Shown here one piece after another: positions 15,829 to 25,597 of a stretch of 64,000 bases of DNA. This DNA comes from Leadbettera azotonutricia ZAS-9 (GTDB lineage Bacteria > Spirochaetota > Spirochaetia > Treponematales > Breznakiellaceae), in NCBI RefSeq assembly GCF_000214355.1, contig NC_015577.1, forward strand, positions 1,054,001 through 1,118,000. Direction: 5' to 3'. How positions within the stretch are numbered: the first letter of the stretch is position 1; each line of letters opens with the position of its first letter. The notes beneath the pieces were generated by a model. It made no database searches. It was not told where the DNA came from and saw only the letters and a list, made by a program, of their open reading frames with translations. The position numbers and the translations under genes were made by a program.

Positions 15829-16644
15829 ATGAAAATCAAGGCAATTGTTTTGGCTGCTATTGCAGCCCTGGTTCTCTCGGGAGCGGTTTACGCAGGTGGC
15901 GGCAGCCAGTCGTCAGGCGGGCTTACCCTTGAGAAGGGCACCCTTACTGTGGGCATGGAAATCGGGTATCCCCCCATGGAGTACTATGCCGATGATGGCA
16001 AAACCCCCATCGGGTTTGACGTGTCCATGGCAAAGGCCTTGGCGGCGAAAATGGGGCTCAAGGTCAAATTTGTCGATACTGCTTGGGACGGGATTTTTGC
16101 GGGGGTGGATACCAGCAAGTACGACTGTATTATGTCGTCGGTAACTATAACCGATGCCAGGAAAGCAGCCCATAATTTCACCAAGCCTTATGTGGGGAAT
16201 GCCATGGCTCTGGTGCTCCTCAAGAATAGCGCGATCAAAGCCAAGAATCCCAGCGAGCTTGTCGGGCTTGGCGTGGCGTATCAGGAAGAAACCACTGCGG
16301 ATTTCTACATGACCGATCTTGCGGCCAAGGGCCTTAGGTTCACACCCTACGAGTACGACAAAGTGATGTACTGCTTTGACGAATTAAAGCTCGGGCGGGT
16401 GGATGCCATTGTCACTGATAGCCTCGTGGCGGTTGATTATGTCGCTCCTGCGGACAGCCCCTTCGAGATCGTGTGGCAGGGCCCTGCTGATGAAGTTTTC
16501 GGCATCTGCCTCAAGAAGGGAAACGACGCCCTCACCGCCGAGCTTGACAAGGCGCTGGACGCCCTCTTTGCCGACGGCACTATGCTCAAGATTTCCAAGG
16601 AGATCTTCGGCGGCGTGGATATGGTCAGCGCTGCAAGGAATTAA
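15829..16644 (+). CDS. Amino acid ABC transporter, periplasmic substrate-binding protein
   Basis: A 271-residue family 3 binding protein. The signal peptide ends VYAGGGS, again with no lipobox cysteine. The mature part shows the family pattern: LTVGMEIGYPPMEYY, GFDVSMAKALAAKMG, DTAWDGIF and the hinge SSVTITDARK. It has a strong Shine-Dalgarno AGGAGG. It is the first gene of the operon with a single permease and an ATPase. Aromatic or other amino acids are possible ligands because iorAB follow (inference). Confidence 0.92.
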   Translation: MKIKAIVLAAIAALVLSGAVYAGGGSQSSGGLTLEKGTLTVGMEIGYPPMEYYADDGKTPIGFDVSMAKALAAKMGLKVKFVDTAWDGIFAGVDTSKYDCIMSSVTITDARKAAHNFTKPYVGNAMALVLLKNSAIKAKNPSELVGLGVAYQEETTADFYMTDLAAKGLRFTPYEYDKVMYCFDELKLGRVDAIVTDSLVAVDYVAPADSPFEIVWQGPADEVFGICLKKGNDALTAELDKALDALFADGTMLKISKEIFGGVDMVSAARN

Positions 16645-16658
16645 GGGAAAACCAAAAC

Positions 16659-17336
16659 ATGGATACGCTGCAAAAGATACTCTCATGGGTGCCTCCGCTT
16701 TTGGGGGGCGCCAGAGTCACTATCGGACTCACGCTCCTCGCCGTTTCGGCAGGGGTTATATTGAGCCTCTTCCTCGCCCTGGGGAAGATGTCAAAATATA
16801 AGTGGGTCAACAAATTTTGCAGCGCCTATATTTTCTTTTTTCGCGGCACTCCCCTTTTAATGCAGCTTTACTTTATCTATTACGCGCTGCCCCTGATGCT
16901 GCCTGTCTTCATCATCAGGACGGGGGATCAGTTTTTTGATCGTTTTATCCCGGCTTTTATCGCTTTTGCCCTGAACTCTGCTGCCTATTGCGCGGAGATA
17001 ATCAGGGCGGCGATTCAAAGCATTGACAAGGGCCAGTTCGAGGCTTCCCGTGCACTAGGGCTTTCTTATCCTCTGACTATGAGTCTTGTGGTCGTGCCCC
17101 AGGCCATACGGCGCCTCATACCGCCTATTGGAAACGAATTTATCATGGTTCTTAAAGACGCATCATTGGTGTCCATGATAGCCCTCGTGGATATTACCAA
17201 AGCTACGAGAAATATCGAAGGTTCAACCCGTTCCGCCCTGGTGTATATTCCTGCAATGATACTTTATCTCATCATTACTGCGGTGTTTACTTTTGCCTTC
17301 CATAAGCTGGAGAAAAAGTATTCTGTTTACGAATAA
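16659..17336 (+). CDS. Amino acid ABC transporter permease
   Basis: A 225-residue permease with about five membrane segments, pore motif FRGTPLLMQLYFIYY, and the EAA loop GQFEASRALGLSYPLTMSLVVVPQ. A single permease gene in this operon implies a homodimeric channel, unlike the two-permease operon at 10.9-12.3 kb. It lies 14 bases after the binding-protein gene. Confidence 0.92.
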   Translation: MDTLQKILSWVPPLLGGARVTIGLTLLAVSAGVILSLFLALGKMSKYKWVNKFCSAYIFFFRGTPLLMQLYFIYYALPLMLPVFIIRTGDQFFDRFIPAFIAFALNSAAYCAEIIRAAIQSIDKGQFEASRALGLSYPLTMSLVVVPQAIRRLIPPIGNEFIMVLKDASLVSMIALVDITKATRNIEGSTRSALVYIPAMILYLIITAVFTFAFHKLEKKYSVYE

Positions 17337-17351
17337 GGGGCCGGTAAAATT

Positions 17352-18110
17352 ATGTCAATGGTAAAAACTGTAGGGATCAATAAATCCTTCGGGCAGTTGA
17401 AAGTTTTAAAAGACGTGTCCCTTACGGTGGAGCAGAAGGAAGTGGTCTGCATTATAGGCCCTTCGGGGGCCGGCAAGTCCACCTATCTCCGTTCCCTCAA
17501 CAAGCTCGAACAGATCGATGACGGACAAATTTATATAGAAGACAAGCTCCTCTTTGACTGCAAAGACGGGGTGAATCATGTCAAAATGCCGGCTGCGGAG
17601 CGGAATAAATCGCTCCTTGAAGTGGGAATGGTTTTTCAGCGCTTCAACCTTTTTCCCCATAAGACTGTATTGGAAAACGTGATGCTTGCCCCTGTCCATG
17701 TACGCAAGTACCCTGACGGGGAGGCCAAGCAAAAAGCCAAGACCCTTATCCACAGGGTAGGGCTTGCGGATAAACTCGACTCCTATCCTTCCCAGCTTTC
17801 GGGTGGGCAGCAGCAGCGGGTCGCCATTGCCCGGGCCCTTGCCATGGAACCCCGGATCATGCTTTTTGATGAACCCACGAGCGCCCTTGATCCTGAATTA
17901 GTAGGAGAAGTGTTGACTGTCATGAAGGGCCTTGCCAACGACGGCATGACTATGCTGGTGGTAACCCATGAAATGGGTTTTGCCAGGGAGGCGGCGGACC
18001 GGGTAGTGTTTATGTGCGATGGTTCCATTCTTGAGATAGCCAGCCCCAGTGAGATTTTCAGCAATCCCCGGAATGACAGGACCCGCCAATTTTTGCAGAG
18101 TGTATTATGA
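17352..18110 (+). CDS. Amino acid ABC transporter, ATP-binding protein
   Basis: A 252-residue ATPase with Walker [10 protein letters not shown], signature LSGGQQQR, Walker [14 protein letters not shown] and the switch histidine in VVTHEMGFA. Compared with the ATPase at 9367 it carries an insertion of about 15 residues (around [12 protein letters not shown]) before the Q-loop, as seen in HisP-like forms. Its stop overlaps the iorA start by four bases, which ties amino acid uptake to iorAB expression. Confidence 0.93.
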   Translation: MSMVKTVGINKSFGQLKVLKDVSLTVEQKEVVCIIGPSGAGKSTYLRSLNKLEQIDDGQIYIEDKLLFDCKDGVNHVKMPAAERNKSLLEVGMVFQRFNLFPHKTVLENVMLAPVHVRKYPDGEAKQKAKTLIHRVGLADKLDSYPSQLSGGQQQRVAIARALAMEPRIMLFDEPTSALDPELVGEVLTVMKGLANDGMTMLVVTHEMGFAREAADRVVFMCDGSILEIASPSEIFSNPRNDRTRQFLQSVL

Positions 18111-20137
18111 AAAAATTGCTTATGGGCAATGAAGCTATTGCCCTGGGGGCTCTGCGCGCCGGTGTTTCGATAGTTACCGGTTATCCCGGTACCCCTTCCA
18201 CGGAAATTCTTGAAACCATTGCCCGGGAGGCAAAAGTTTCCGGGAGCCGCGCTTCCCGTGCTTATATTGAATGGTCGGTGAACGAAAAAGCAGCGTTGGA
18301 ATTAGCTGCAGGCGCTGCCTGTTCAGGCGCCAGGGTTTTGGTAACCATGAAGCAAGTGGGCCTCAATGTTGCGTCAGATCCCCTTATGAGCTTGAATTAT
18401 CTGGGTGTTTCGGGCGGCATGGTGGTTGCTGTCGCGGATGATCCCGGCCCTATCTCGTCCCAGACCGAACAGGATACCCGCCGTTTTGGCCTCTATGCAA
18501 AGATCCCTGTTTTCGATCCATCAACCCCGGAAGAAGCCTATCTTATGATAGCCGATGCCTATAACTGGTCTGAACGCTATGGACGCCCGGTGATTCTGCG
18601 CCCTACTACCAGGGTTTGCCATAGTTATGCTTCAGTAGAAATACTGCCGGATCTTCCCCAAAAGCCCCCGGCTGGTTTTGACAAGGCAGAGGGCCGCTGG
18701 GTGATCTTCCCCAATTTATCCTACCGCAGCCATATCAAGATTGAGGAAGGCCTCGTAAAGATGGGCGAGGGTTTTTCCGCTTATTTTGGAAATCAGCTAA
18801 TTGGCGACAAAGCCCCTGCCGAAGAAGGAGACGACCCTGTCCAGGCGCCAACATTGGGAATAGCCACAGGAGGCGTGAGCTATGCTTATGCCATGGAATT
18901 CCTTGATCCTTTGCCGCCCCAGGCAAAGCTCCTCAAAGTGGGGACCTTCCCGTTTCCTGCCAGCCTGGCCCTCAAATTTTTGAACGGCCTTGATGAAGTG
19001 CTGGTAGTGGAAGAATTGGACCCTGTCATAGAAGATGAACTTGTGCGCCTCTGCGGCATCAATCAGCTTAAAATTACGATACGCGGAAAGAGGAGCGGTG
19101 ATATGCCCAACGCAGGGGAGAATGCCCTTGCGTCTGTGGGGGAAAAAATCGAGTCCTTTTTGAAGCGCAAAATATGGGTGAATATTTCCGATCTTGATAA
19201 AGAGGAGCTTCCCGAAACCACCCTTTCCGCATCGGGTTTGTCCCCGGCGTTTGCTTCCCTCTCCGAAGTGCCCCCCGCAGCCCTTGCGGCGGCCGCTGCT
19301 GCTGCCGCTGTTGCCTCAGGGCCACCGCCCCCTGAAGCCCCGCCCCTACCCGTAAGGCCGCCGGTGCTCTGCGCTGGCTGCCCCCATCGGGGCAGTTTCT
19401 TCGCAGTAAAAGAGGCAGTGCGCAAATACGCCAAAGGCAGAAAAGCTGTTTTTTCGGGCGATATAGGCTGCTATACCCTGGGCAATGCCCAGCCTCTTGA
19501 TATGGTAGACACCTGCCTCTGCATGGGCGCGGGCATTACCATGGCCCAGGGAATTAACCGCGCCGAGGCCCTCAAGGGAAATTCCGACTCTCTTAACTTT
19601 GCCTTTATCGGTGATTCTACCTTTTTCCACACCGGCATACCCGGCATAGTCAACGCAGTTTACAACAAAGCCGATATCATCATCGTTGTGCTTGACAATT
19701 TTACTACCGCCATGACAGGCAATCAGCCCCATCCGGGTATGGGCAGGAACGTTTTAGGAGCTGACGCTGAAAAGATCAGTATCCCTGCGGTAATTTCGGC
19801 ATTAGGTGTAAAAGCAATAGAGAAGGTCAATCCTTTTGATATTAAAACTGCGGATTTAGCAGTAAAAAGTTTAATTGAGAAATCCGGCGTCCGTGCCATT
19901 GTCTTTGAAGGCCCTTGCATTGCGGTGAGTAAAAGTGTTAGTCCGTGTATTGTAGATACCGCAAAATGCACAGGCTGCCAGAGCTGCATAAAAAAACTCG
20001 GATGCCCTGCGATTTCTATCCAGCCTGTCAGCGCAGGCGCTAAGCTAAAAGCATTGATTGACCCGGTGCTTTGCACAGGCTGCGGGATTTGCAAAGAAAT
20101 CTGTGCATTCGGAGCTATCGGGGGAGCAGCCTTATGA
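18107..20137 (+). CDS. iorA: Indolepyruvate:ferredoxin oxidoreductase, alpha subunit
   Basis: A 676-residue alpha subunit. It oxidatively decarboxylates arylpyruvates made by transamination of aromatic amino acids to aryl-acetyl-CoA, reducing ferredoxin. The N-terminal pyruvate-binding domain starts [25 protein letters not shown]. The TPP-binding domain has [19 protein letters not shown] and DNFTTAMTG. The C-terminal module holds two 4Fe-4S motifs, [14 protein letters not shown] and [11 protein letters not shown]. Between the halves (about residues 384-420) is an odd hinge: a run of alanines followed by a proline-rich stretch. Its ATG overlaps the ATPase gene and its stop overlaps iorB. Confidence 0.93.
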   Translation: MKKLLMGNEAIALGALRAGVSIVTGYPGTPSTEILETIAREAKVSGSRASRAYIEWSVNEKAALELAAGAACSGARVLVTMKQVGLNVASDPLMSLNYLGVSGGMVVAVADDPGPISSQTEQDTRRFGLYAKIPVFDPSTPEEAYLMIADAYNWSERYGRPVILRPTTRVCHSYASVEILPDLPQKPPAGFDKAEGRWVIFPNLSYRSHIKIEEGLVKMGEGFSAYFGNQLIGDKAPAEEGDDPVQAPTLGIATGGVSYAYAMEFLDPLPPQAKLLKVGTFPFPASLALKFLNGLDEVLVVEELDPVIEDELVRLCGINQLKITIRGKRSGDMPNAGENALASVGEKIESFLKRKIWVNISDLDKEELPETTLSASGLSPAFASLSEVPPAALAAAAAAAAVASGPPPPEAPPLPVRPPVLCAGCPHRGSFFAVKEAVRKYAKGRKAVFSGDIGCYTLGNAQPLDMVDTCLCMGAGITMAQGINRAEALKGNSDSLNFAFIGDSTFFHTGIPGIVNAVYNKADIIIVVLDNFTTAMTGNQPHPGMGRNVLGADAEKISIPAVISALGVKAIEKVNPFDIKTADLAVKSLIEKSGVRAIVFEGPCIAVSKSVSPCIVDTAKCTGCQSCIKKLGCPAISIQPVSAGAKLKALIDPVLCTGCGICKEICAFGAIGGAAL

Positions 20138-20751
20138 TATTTAACTGTCTCATCACCGGTGTCGGCGGCCAGGGAACAGTGCTTGTATCCCGCCTCATAG
20201 GAGATGCCGCGATCGCAAAAGGGCTTGATGTCCGCGGCTCCGAAACCATAGGCATGGCACAGCGGGGTGGCAGTGTGGTAAGCCACATACGCATAGGCGA
20301 GAATATCCATTCCCCCCTCATTCCCACCGGCAAAGCGAATATCATCATTGCATTTGAACCCGCAGAAGCCGTGCGGGTCATTCACTTCCTGGCCCCCGGC
20401 GGCCGCATGATTGTTCTGGACAGGGGCGTTATGCCCGTATCCAGCTCCCTTGGCAAAACACCTTATAAGCCCGCCGAAATGATCTCCTATCTCAAAGCTG
20501 AATTCAGCCGCCCCAAAGAGGATCAGGTTGCCCAGGCAGGCGATGAGGATCGGCTCATCATAATTTCCGGCGATGAGCTGGTAAAGAAATGCGGCGACCC
20601 AAAAGTGCTTAACACAGCGCTGCTCGGAATTGCGCTGGAAAAGAAATTCTTCCCCTTTAGCGCTGCGGACATGCTCGATGTTTTGAAGAAGCGGACTCCG
20701 GCCAAATATTTGGAGATTAATATGAAAGCCTTGGGGCTGGGTAGAAGCTGA
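20134..20751 (+). CDS. iorB: Indolepyruvate:ferredoxin oxidoreductase, beta subunit
   Basis: A 205-residue gamma/beta-type subunit, starting at the ATG that overlaps the iorA stop (ATGA). The N-terminus NCLITGVGGQGTVLVSRLIG is the CoA- or nucleotide-binding glycine motif of 2-oxoacid oxidoreductase gamma domains. GSETIGMAQRGGSVVSHIR is strongly conserved in IorB. It completes the enzyme with iorA. It is the last gene of the operon; paaK behind it has its own promoter. Confidence 0.92.
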   Translation: MIFNCLITGVGGQGTVLVSRLIGDAAIAKGLDVRGSETIGMAQRGGSVVSHIRIGENIHSPLIPTGKANIIIAFEPAEAVRVIHFLAPGGRMIVLDRGVMPVSSSLGKTPYKPAEMISYLKAEFSRPKEDQVAQAGDEDRLIIISGDELVKKCGDPKVLNTALLGIALEKKFFPFSAADMLDVLKKRTPAKYLEINMKALGLGRS

Positions 20752-20771
20752 CGGTATTTGCGATACTCCGG

Positions 20772-20800
20772 TTGACAAATCTGTTTAGCTATTGTATCTT
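20772..20800 (+). promoter_or_regulatory. Predicted paaK promoter with consensus -35 box
   Basis: TTGACA (20772-20777), a 17-base spacer, TATCTT (20795-20800). AGGAG lies before the ATG at 20832. Confidence 0.65.
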
Positions 20801-20831
20801 TACATAGAAACATCAGATTCAGGAGTGCCCC

Positions 20832-22067
20832 ATGCAAATGACTTCCGATATGCTCGCTAAAATACAGAAATCCATCAAAGCCGCCATGAAGGGCAGCTTT
20901 TACAAGCAGCGCTTCAAAGGCCTCAATGCAAAGGATATACAAAGCCGGGAAGATTTTGAAAAGCTTCCCCTTTCCGACAAGGAGGATCTGCGGGATGCTT
21001 ACCCCCTGGGGCTCCTGGCGGTGGATGACGAAAAAATCGTCCGCATACATTCGTCCTCAGGGACAACCGGAACCCCGGTGATCATCCCTTATACCCAGAA
21101 GGATGTTCACGATTGGGCTGTGATGTTTAAGCGCTGTTATGAAACCGCCGGCATCACCCCAAAGGACAGGATACATATAACCCCAGGCTATGGGCTCTGG
21201 ACAGCAGGCATAGGCTTCCAGCTTGGGGCAGAGCTTCTCGGGGCTATGGCTATACCCATGGGTCCGGGAAATACGGACAAGCAGATAAAAATGATGGAAG
21301 ATCTGAGGTCCACGGTTATTTGCGCCACTTCTTCCTACGCCCTGCTTCTGGCTGAAGAAATCGAAAAGCGGGGAATCAAGGATAAGATTTGCCTAAAAAA
21401 AGGCGTCATAGGTTCTGAACGCTGGGGCGACAAGATGCGGAAGCGGATTGCCAATGAACTTGGCGTGGAGCTTTACGATATTTACGGGCTTACGGAAATC
21501 TATGGTCCCGGCATCGGCATCAACTGCTCACACCAGAGCGGCATGCACATGTGGACCGATTTCTTTTACTACGAGATCATCAATCCCCATACGGGCGCCC
21601 AGGCAGAGCCGGGCGAAATCGGCGAAATTGTCATTACCACCCTCTGCAAGGAAGGGGCACCCCTCATTCGTTATCGCACCCACGATCTTACCCGGGAGAT
21701 TTCAGGCGACTGCCCCTGCGGCAGTCCCTTCCCCCGCATTGACGCAATCCTTGGCCGATCCGACGACATGGTCAAGGTTAAGGGGACCATCATTTTCCCG
21801 GGCAAGGTTGACGAGCTGCTCTCTTCCATTTCCGATGTCTCAAGCGAATACCAGATCCAGATTGATCACCTCAATGGCAGGGATATACTCAACCTCTTTT
21901 TTGAAACCAAGCTTTCCGGTAAGCAGGAGAGGAAAAATTTGGAGAAAATTGTAGAGGAGGCTTTTAAGGAAAAGATTGGCCTCACCCCCAAACCTATGGC
22001 TGTTGGAATGGGCGAGCTTCCGAGGAGCGAGAAAAAATCAACACGGATTTTCGACAACCGGTATTAA
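20832..22067 (+). CDS. paaK: Phenylacetate-CoA ligase
   Basis: A 411-residue adenylate-forming enzyme. It has the P-loop-like SSSGTTGTPVIIPYTQ, the adenylate-binding YDIYGLTEIYGPG and the hinge GRSDDMVKVKGTIIFP. It interconverts phenylacetate (or another aryl-acetate) and its CoA ester. Next to iorAB it probably releases aryl-acetate while saving the thioester energy as ATP, the usual arrangement in amino acid fermenters (inference). Its 3' end converges on the liv operon. It is slightly shorter than typical PaaK (about 430 residues). Confidence 0.88.
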   Translation: MQMTSDMLAKIQKSIKAAMKGSFYKQRFKGLNAKDIQSREDFEKLPLSDKEDLRDAYPLGLLAVDDEKIVRIHSSSGTTGTPVIIPYTQKDVHDWAVMFKRCYETAGITPKDRIHITPGYGLWTAGIGFQLGAELLGAMAIPMGPGNTDKQIKMMEDLRSTVICATSSYALLLAEEIEKRGIKDKICLKKGVIGSERWGDKMRKRIANELGVELYDIYGLTEIYGPGIGINCSHQSGMHMWTDFFYYEIINPHTGAQAEPGEIGEIVITTLCKEGAPLIRYRTHDLTREISGDCPCGSPFPRIDAILGRSDDMVKVKGTIIFPGKVDELLSSISDVSSEYQIQIDHLNGRDILNLFFETKLSGKQERKNLEKIVEEAFKEKIGLTPKPMAVGMGELPRSEKKSTRIFDNRY

Positions 22068-22093
22068 GCTGCCGGCTGAGGGGATGAAAGTCG

Positions 22094-22834
22094 CTAGCCC
22101 CCGAGGTATGCCTTCTTCACGTCAGGATTGGCTGCAAGCTCATCGGAGCTTCCCTGCACAATTATCTCCCCGGTCTTAAGCACATAGCCCCGGGATGCGA
22201 ATTCCAGAGCCACTTTGGCGTTCTGTTCCACTACCAAAATTGTAATATGCTTAATTTGATTTAACTGCCGCAAAGCCCTGAACATTTCGTACATCAGCTT
22301 GGGCGCAAGGCCCATGCTCGGTTCGTCCAGCATAATAAAATTGCTGCCTGTCATAAGGGCACGGCCCACTGCAAGCATCTGCTGTTCGCCGCCGCTTAAA
22401 AGTTCGCCCCGCTGTTTGCGGCGTTCTTCGAGCCTGGGGAAAAGGCTGTACACCATTTCTACAGTCTCGGCATTGATGACCGCTTTGTTCACCTCTTTCC
22501 TGTTGGGGTAGGTAGCTATTTTGAGGTTTTCTTCCACTGTGAGATTGCCGAAAATATGGCGCCCTTCGGGAACCAATGCCATCATATGGCGCTGGACCAG
22601 GGTGTGGGGCTCTGTTTTAAGCATGCTTAAGCCCTCGTAGAGTATGTCTCCTCCTGTAACCACCGGGGCCTCGGGGCGGGGGAGGCGGGCAAGGCTCGCA
22701 AGGGTTGATGTCTTTCCGGCACCATTTGCGCCAATGAGGGTGACAATTTCACCCTTGTCGATGTTGAAAGAGATGCCATGGAGGACTTCGATATTTCCAT
22801 AGGAAACTTTCAGATCTTTTACTTCCAGCAGCAT
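22094..22834 (-). CDS. livF: Branched-chain amino acid ABC transporter ATPase
   Basis: A 246-residue ATPase with Walker A GANGAGKTST, signature LSGGEQQM and Walker B FIMLDEPSMGLAPKLM. The last motif and the short C-terminus are typical of LivF. It is the last gene of a five-gene leftward operon: binding protein, livH, livM, livG, livF. It lies 9 bases after livG. Confidence 0.92.
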   Translation of the reverse strand: MLLEVKDLKVSYGNIEVLHGISFNIDKGEIVTLIGANGAGKTSTLASLARLPRPEAPVVTGGDILYEGLSMLKTEPHTLVQRHMMALVPEGRHIFGNLTVEENLKIATYPNRKEVNKAVINAETVEMVYSLFPRLEERRKQRGELLSGGEQQMLAVGRALMTGSNFIMLDEPSMGLAPKLMYEMFRALRQLNQIKHITILVVEQNAKVALEFASRGYVLKTGEIIVQGSSDELAANPDVKKAYLGG

Positions 22835-22843
22835 GTCCTTCCC

Positions 22844-23617
22844 CTAAATTGTTCCGTCCCCTAGGTACGCATTGATCACCTTGGGGTTGCTCTTAATTTC
22901 CGCCGGCGAACCGCTGGCTATCTCTTTGCCAAAATCAATGACGGTGATCTTTTCGCAGAGTGTCATTATTACTTCCATTTGGTGTTCTATCATCCAGATT
23001 GTAAGGTTGAATTTGTCATGAATCCAGCGTATGTAGTCGATTAATTCAATGGTGTCCGCTGTGGAAAGACCCGCCGCCGGTTCATCGAGCATGAGGAGAT
23101 CGGGCTGAAGCGACAAAGCCCTGGCAATTTCCACCCGGCGTTGAATGCCATAGGGAAGATTCTTGGGGTATTCCATCGCCAAATCGGCAAGCTTGAAAAC
23201 CTCAAGCAATTCCATGGACGATTTCTTTATTTCTTCTTCCCGCTTCTTGTACTTTTTTGTGTGGAGAAAGGCGTCAAGCACGCCATACCCTAAACAGTAA
23301 TGCTGCGAAATCCGGATATTGTCCAGTACGGTCATTTCGCTCCAGAGCCTGATATTCTGAAAAGTACGGCCTATCTTCATGGCCGCAATTTCGTGGGGCT
23401 TTTTGGCGTTGATCCTTTTACCATGAACCAGAATATCCCCTTCCGAAGGGATATAAAAACCGGAAACAAGGTTAAAAACCGTGGTTTTCCCCGCGCCGTT
23501 AGGGCCTATAAGCCCTACGATTTGCCCCCTTTCAAGGCTCAGGTTGATATCGGTCAGGGCCTGCAAGCCCCCAAAGCGGTGGGTCAGGCTTTTGATTTCA
23601 AGATGGTTTTCCATCAT
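22844..23617 (-). CDS. livG: Branched-chain amino acid ABC transporter ATPase
   Basis: A 257-residue ATPase with Walker A GPNGAGKTT, the LivG-type Q-loop RTFQNIRLW, and Walker B LLMLDEPAAGLSTAD. The C-terminus SNPKVINAYLGDGTI is the LivG hallmark. The signature is atypical, LPYGIQRRVE, as is common in this branch. Its start overlaps the livM stop by four bases. Confidence 0.92.
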   Translation of the reverse strand: MMENHLEIKSLTHRFGGLQALTDINLSLERGQIVGLIGPNGAGKTTVFNLVSGFYIPSEGDILVHGKRINAKKPHEIAAMKIGRTFQNIRLWSEMTVLDNIRISQHYCLGYGVLDAFLHTKKYKKREEEIKKSSMELLEVFKLADLAMEYPKNLPYGIQRRVEIARALSLQPDLLMLDEPAAGLSTADTIELIDYIRWIHDKFNLTIWMIEHQMEVIMTLCEKITVIDFGKEIASGSPAEIKSNPKVINAYLGDGTI

Positions 23618-24660
23618 TGCCTCCCCTTATTGGCTTTCCGGGCTTTAAATTTGTCTATCAGCTGCGGTAGTTCTTTGTTTCCCATAAGCCCTTCGGGCCT
23701 GAATTGCATAAGAAGGATTAACAGTAAAGGTATCACTACCCATTTGAATATCTGCAACGGTCTCATGGCTTCCAAAAGGAAGGTGAACAGTATTGCTGCG
23801 AACACAGATCCCGTGAGGGAACCCATGCCCCCAAGGTAAACCATAACCATTCCCTCGGTGGATTTCATGATATTAAACGAAGCGGGGTTTATAAAGCCAA
23901 GCTGATGCGCGAACAAAGCGCCGCCTATGCCAGCGAGACCCGAAGAAAACATAAATGCCAAAAGCTTCATTTTATTGGTATTAACGCTCATTATTTCTGC
24001 GGATATTTCATCGTAGCGAATGGTGGAAATTCCCTTTCCCAGTACCGAACCCATGAGGCGCCTTATGGCGACTATGCAGACAAGCACGAAGATCATAACC
24101 CAAAGGAACATCCAGGCTATGGGAATTGTATCTGTCATTGCAAAGATAGTCCCTTTCATTCCCATAAGACCCCGGCTTCCGCCTATGGGTTCAAGGTTGT
24201 TTATGGCAGTAACAATAATATAATTCGCTGCTAAAGTTATGATGGCAAGGTAATCATCCCTGGTCTTAAACGAAGGGATTGCAATGATAAGGCCCATTAT
24301 CGCTGCCGCAATGCCGCCAATGAGCACTATCACCGGAAAAATGATGAAAGACACCTGGGGCGGGAACAAGGCGGAGCCGGTGAATTTATTCTCGTTAAAA
24401 CAGATGAGGGATAGTACCGAAGATACATAAGCCCCAACAGCCATAAAGCCCGCATGGCCGCAGGAAAATTCCCCCATATAGCCGTTTACAATATTCAAAC
24501 TTGACGCGAAAATGATATTGATACCCACTGATATTAAAACGCTCTGAACATAGGGATTGAGAACCCCAAAAGAAGCAAGGGCAGTGAGTAGTACCATTGC
24601 TGCGATAATTACAATAATAATTGTAAGAGGTTTTTTAGTGTTGCTGTTTAATTGCTGCAT
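23614..24660 (-). CDS. livM: Branched-chain amino acid ABC transporter permease
   Basis: A 348-residue permease with eight or more membrane segments. The NGYMGEFSCGHAGFMAVGAY motif (around residue 60) and the ATPase-contact region near NIMKSTEGMVMVYLGGMGS identify LivM. It pairs with LivH to form the channel. It lies 7 bases after livH. Confidence 0.92.
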   Translation of the reverse strand: MQQLNSNTKKPLTIIIVIIAAMVLLTALASFGVLNPYVQSVLISVGINIIFASSLNIVNGYMGEFSCGHAGFMAVGAYVSSVLSLICFNENKFTGSALFPPQVSFIIFPVIVLIGGIAAAIMGLIIAIPSFKTRDDYLAIITLAANYIIVTAINNLEPIGGSRGLMGMKGTIFAMTDTIPIAWMFLWVMIFVLVCIVAIRRLMGSVLGKGISTIRYDEISAEIMSVNTNKMKLLAFMFSSGLAGIGGALFAHQLGFINPASFNIMKSTEGMVMVYLGGMGSLTGSVFAAILFTFLLEAMRPLQIFKWVVIPLLLILLMQFRPEGLMGNKELPQLIDKFKARKANKGRQ

Positions 24661-24667
24661 AATAACC

Positions 24668-25579
24668 TCATATCTTGGTACTTTTGGCGAAGCCGAAGAA
24701 ACCGGTAGGCTTAATCACCAGGATTATAAGGAGGATGACAAAGGACACAAGGTCTTTGAAACTTGAGGGAAAGAAGGCCGCAATGAAGATTTCAATGAAG
24801 CCCAGGATGAAGCCGCCCAGAAAGGCACCGGATATTTCGCCAATGCCGCCAACAACTGCGGCGATAAAAGCCTTCCAGCCTATGGTCATCCCCATATAAG
24901 GATCCAAAACCGGGTAAGACATGCCAAACAGTATCCCCGCGACAGCCGCAAGGCTTGAACCTAAAGCAAATGTAAAAGTAATAACCCTGTTCACCGGTAT
25001 CCCCATGAGGGGAATGGCGAACTTGTCATACGATATGGCCCTCATGGACATGCCGAAAACTGTTTTTTTCACAATGAATTGCAGTACGCCAAAAACCACG
25101 AAGGCGGCGACGATAACCAATACTTTTAAATTGGTCAGGGTAACCGGCCCGAAATTCCAAAGTTCTTTTTGCAGAATGTCGGGGAAGCGCCTTGAGCTTG
25201 CGCCCAGGAAAGCCAGGTTCCCGTTTTCAAGGATAAAACCAACCATCAAGGCGGTAATAACCACGTAAAGCCGGTTGACTCCCTTCTTGCGCAGGGGCCT
25301 GTAAGCTACCCGTTCAATAGTGACACCCACCAAGGCAGTTGCAATCATGGTGAGTATCAGTGTTGCTACAAAAACAACAGAGCCCCCGCTTACGAATGTT
25401 GAAAGCAGGGCGCTGGCAATAAAAAACGCGATGTAACAGGCGGTCATAAAAATATCGCCGTGTGCAAAATTGATGAGCCGCAGCACCCCGTATACAAGAC
25501 AGTACCCCAGGGCGATCATGGAATAGAAGCTGCCCCATTGGAGGGCATTAAAAATATTCTGTAGAATGGTCGCCAGCAT
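24668..25579 (-). CDS. livH: Branched-chain amino acid ABC transporter permease
   Basis: A 303-residue permease beginning with the LivH pattern NALQWGSFYSMIALGYCLVYGVLRLINFAHGD. About eight membrane segments follow, with YMGMTIGWKAFIAAVVGGIG as the coupling region. It lies 18 bases after the binding-protein gene. Confidence 0.92.
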   Translation of the reverse strand: MLATILQNIFNALQWGSFYSMIALGYCLVYGVLRLINFAHGDIFMTACYIAFFIASALLSTFVSGGSVVFVATLILTMIATALVGVTIERVAYRPLRKKGVNRLYVVITALMVGFILENGNLAFLGASSRRFPDILQKELWNFGPVTLTNLKVLVIVAAFVVFGVLQFIVKKTVFGMSMRAISYDKFAIPLMGIPVNRVITFTFALGSSLAAVAGILFGMSYPVLDPYMGMTIGWKAFIAAVVGGIGEISGAFLGGFILGFIEIFIAAFFPSSFKDLVSFVILLIILVIKPTGFFGFAKSTKI

Positions 25580-25597
25580 GGGATACCGTCTCTTACA

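Noticed and set aside
14058-15839. A 593-residue RecQ starting at 15839
   Set aside because: The extra 73 N-terminal residues have no helicase homology and overlap the promoter of the divergent transporter operon; a start at 15620 or 15653 fits better.
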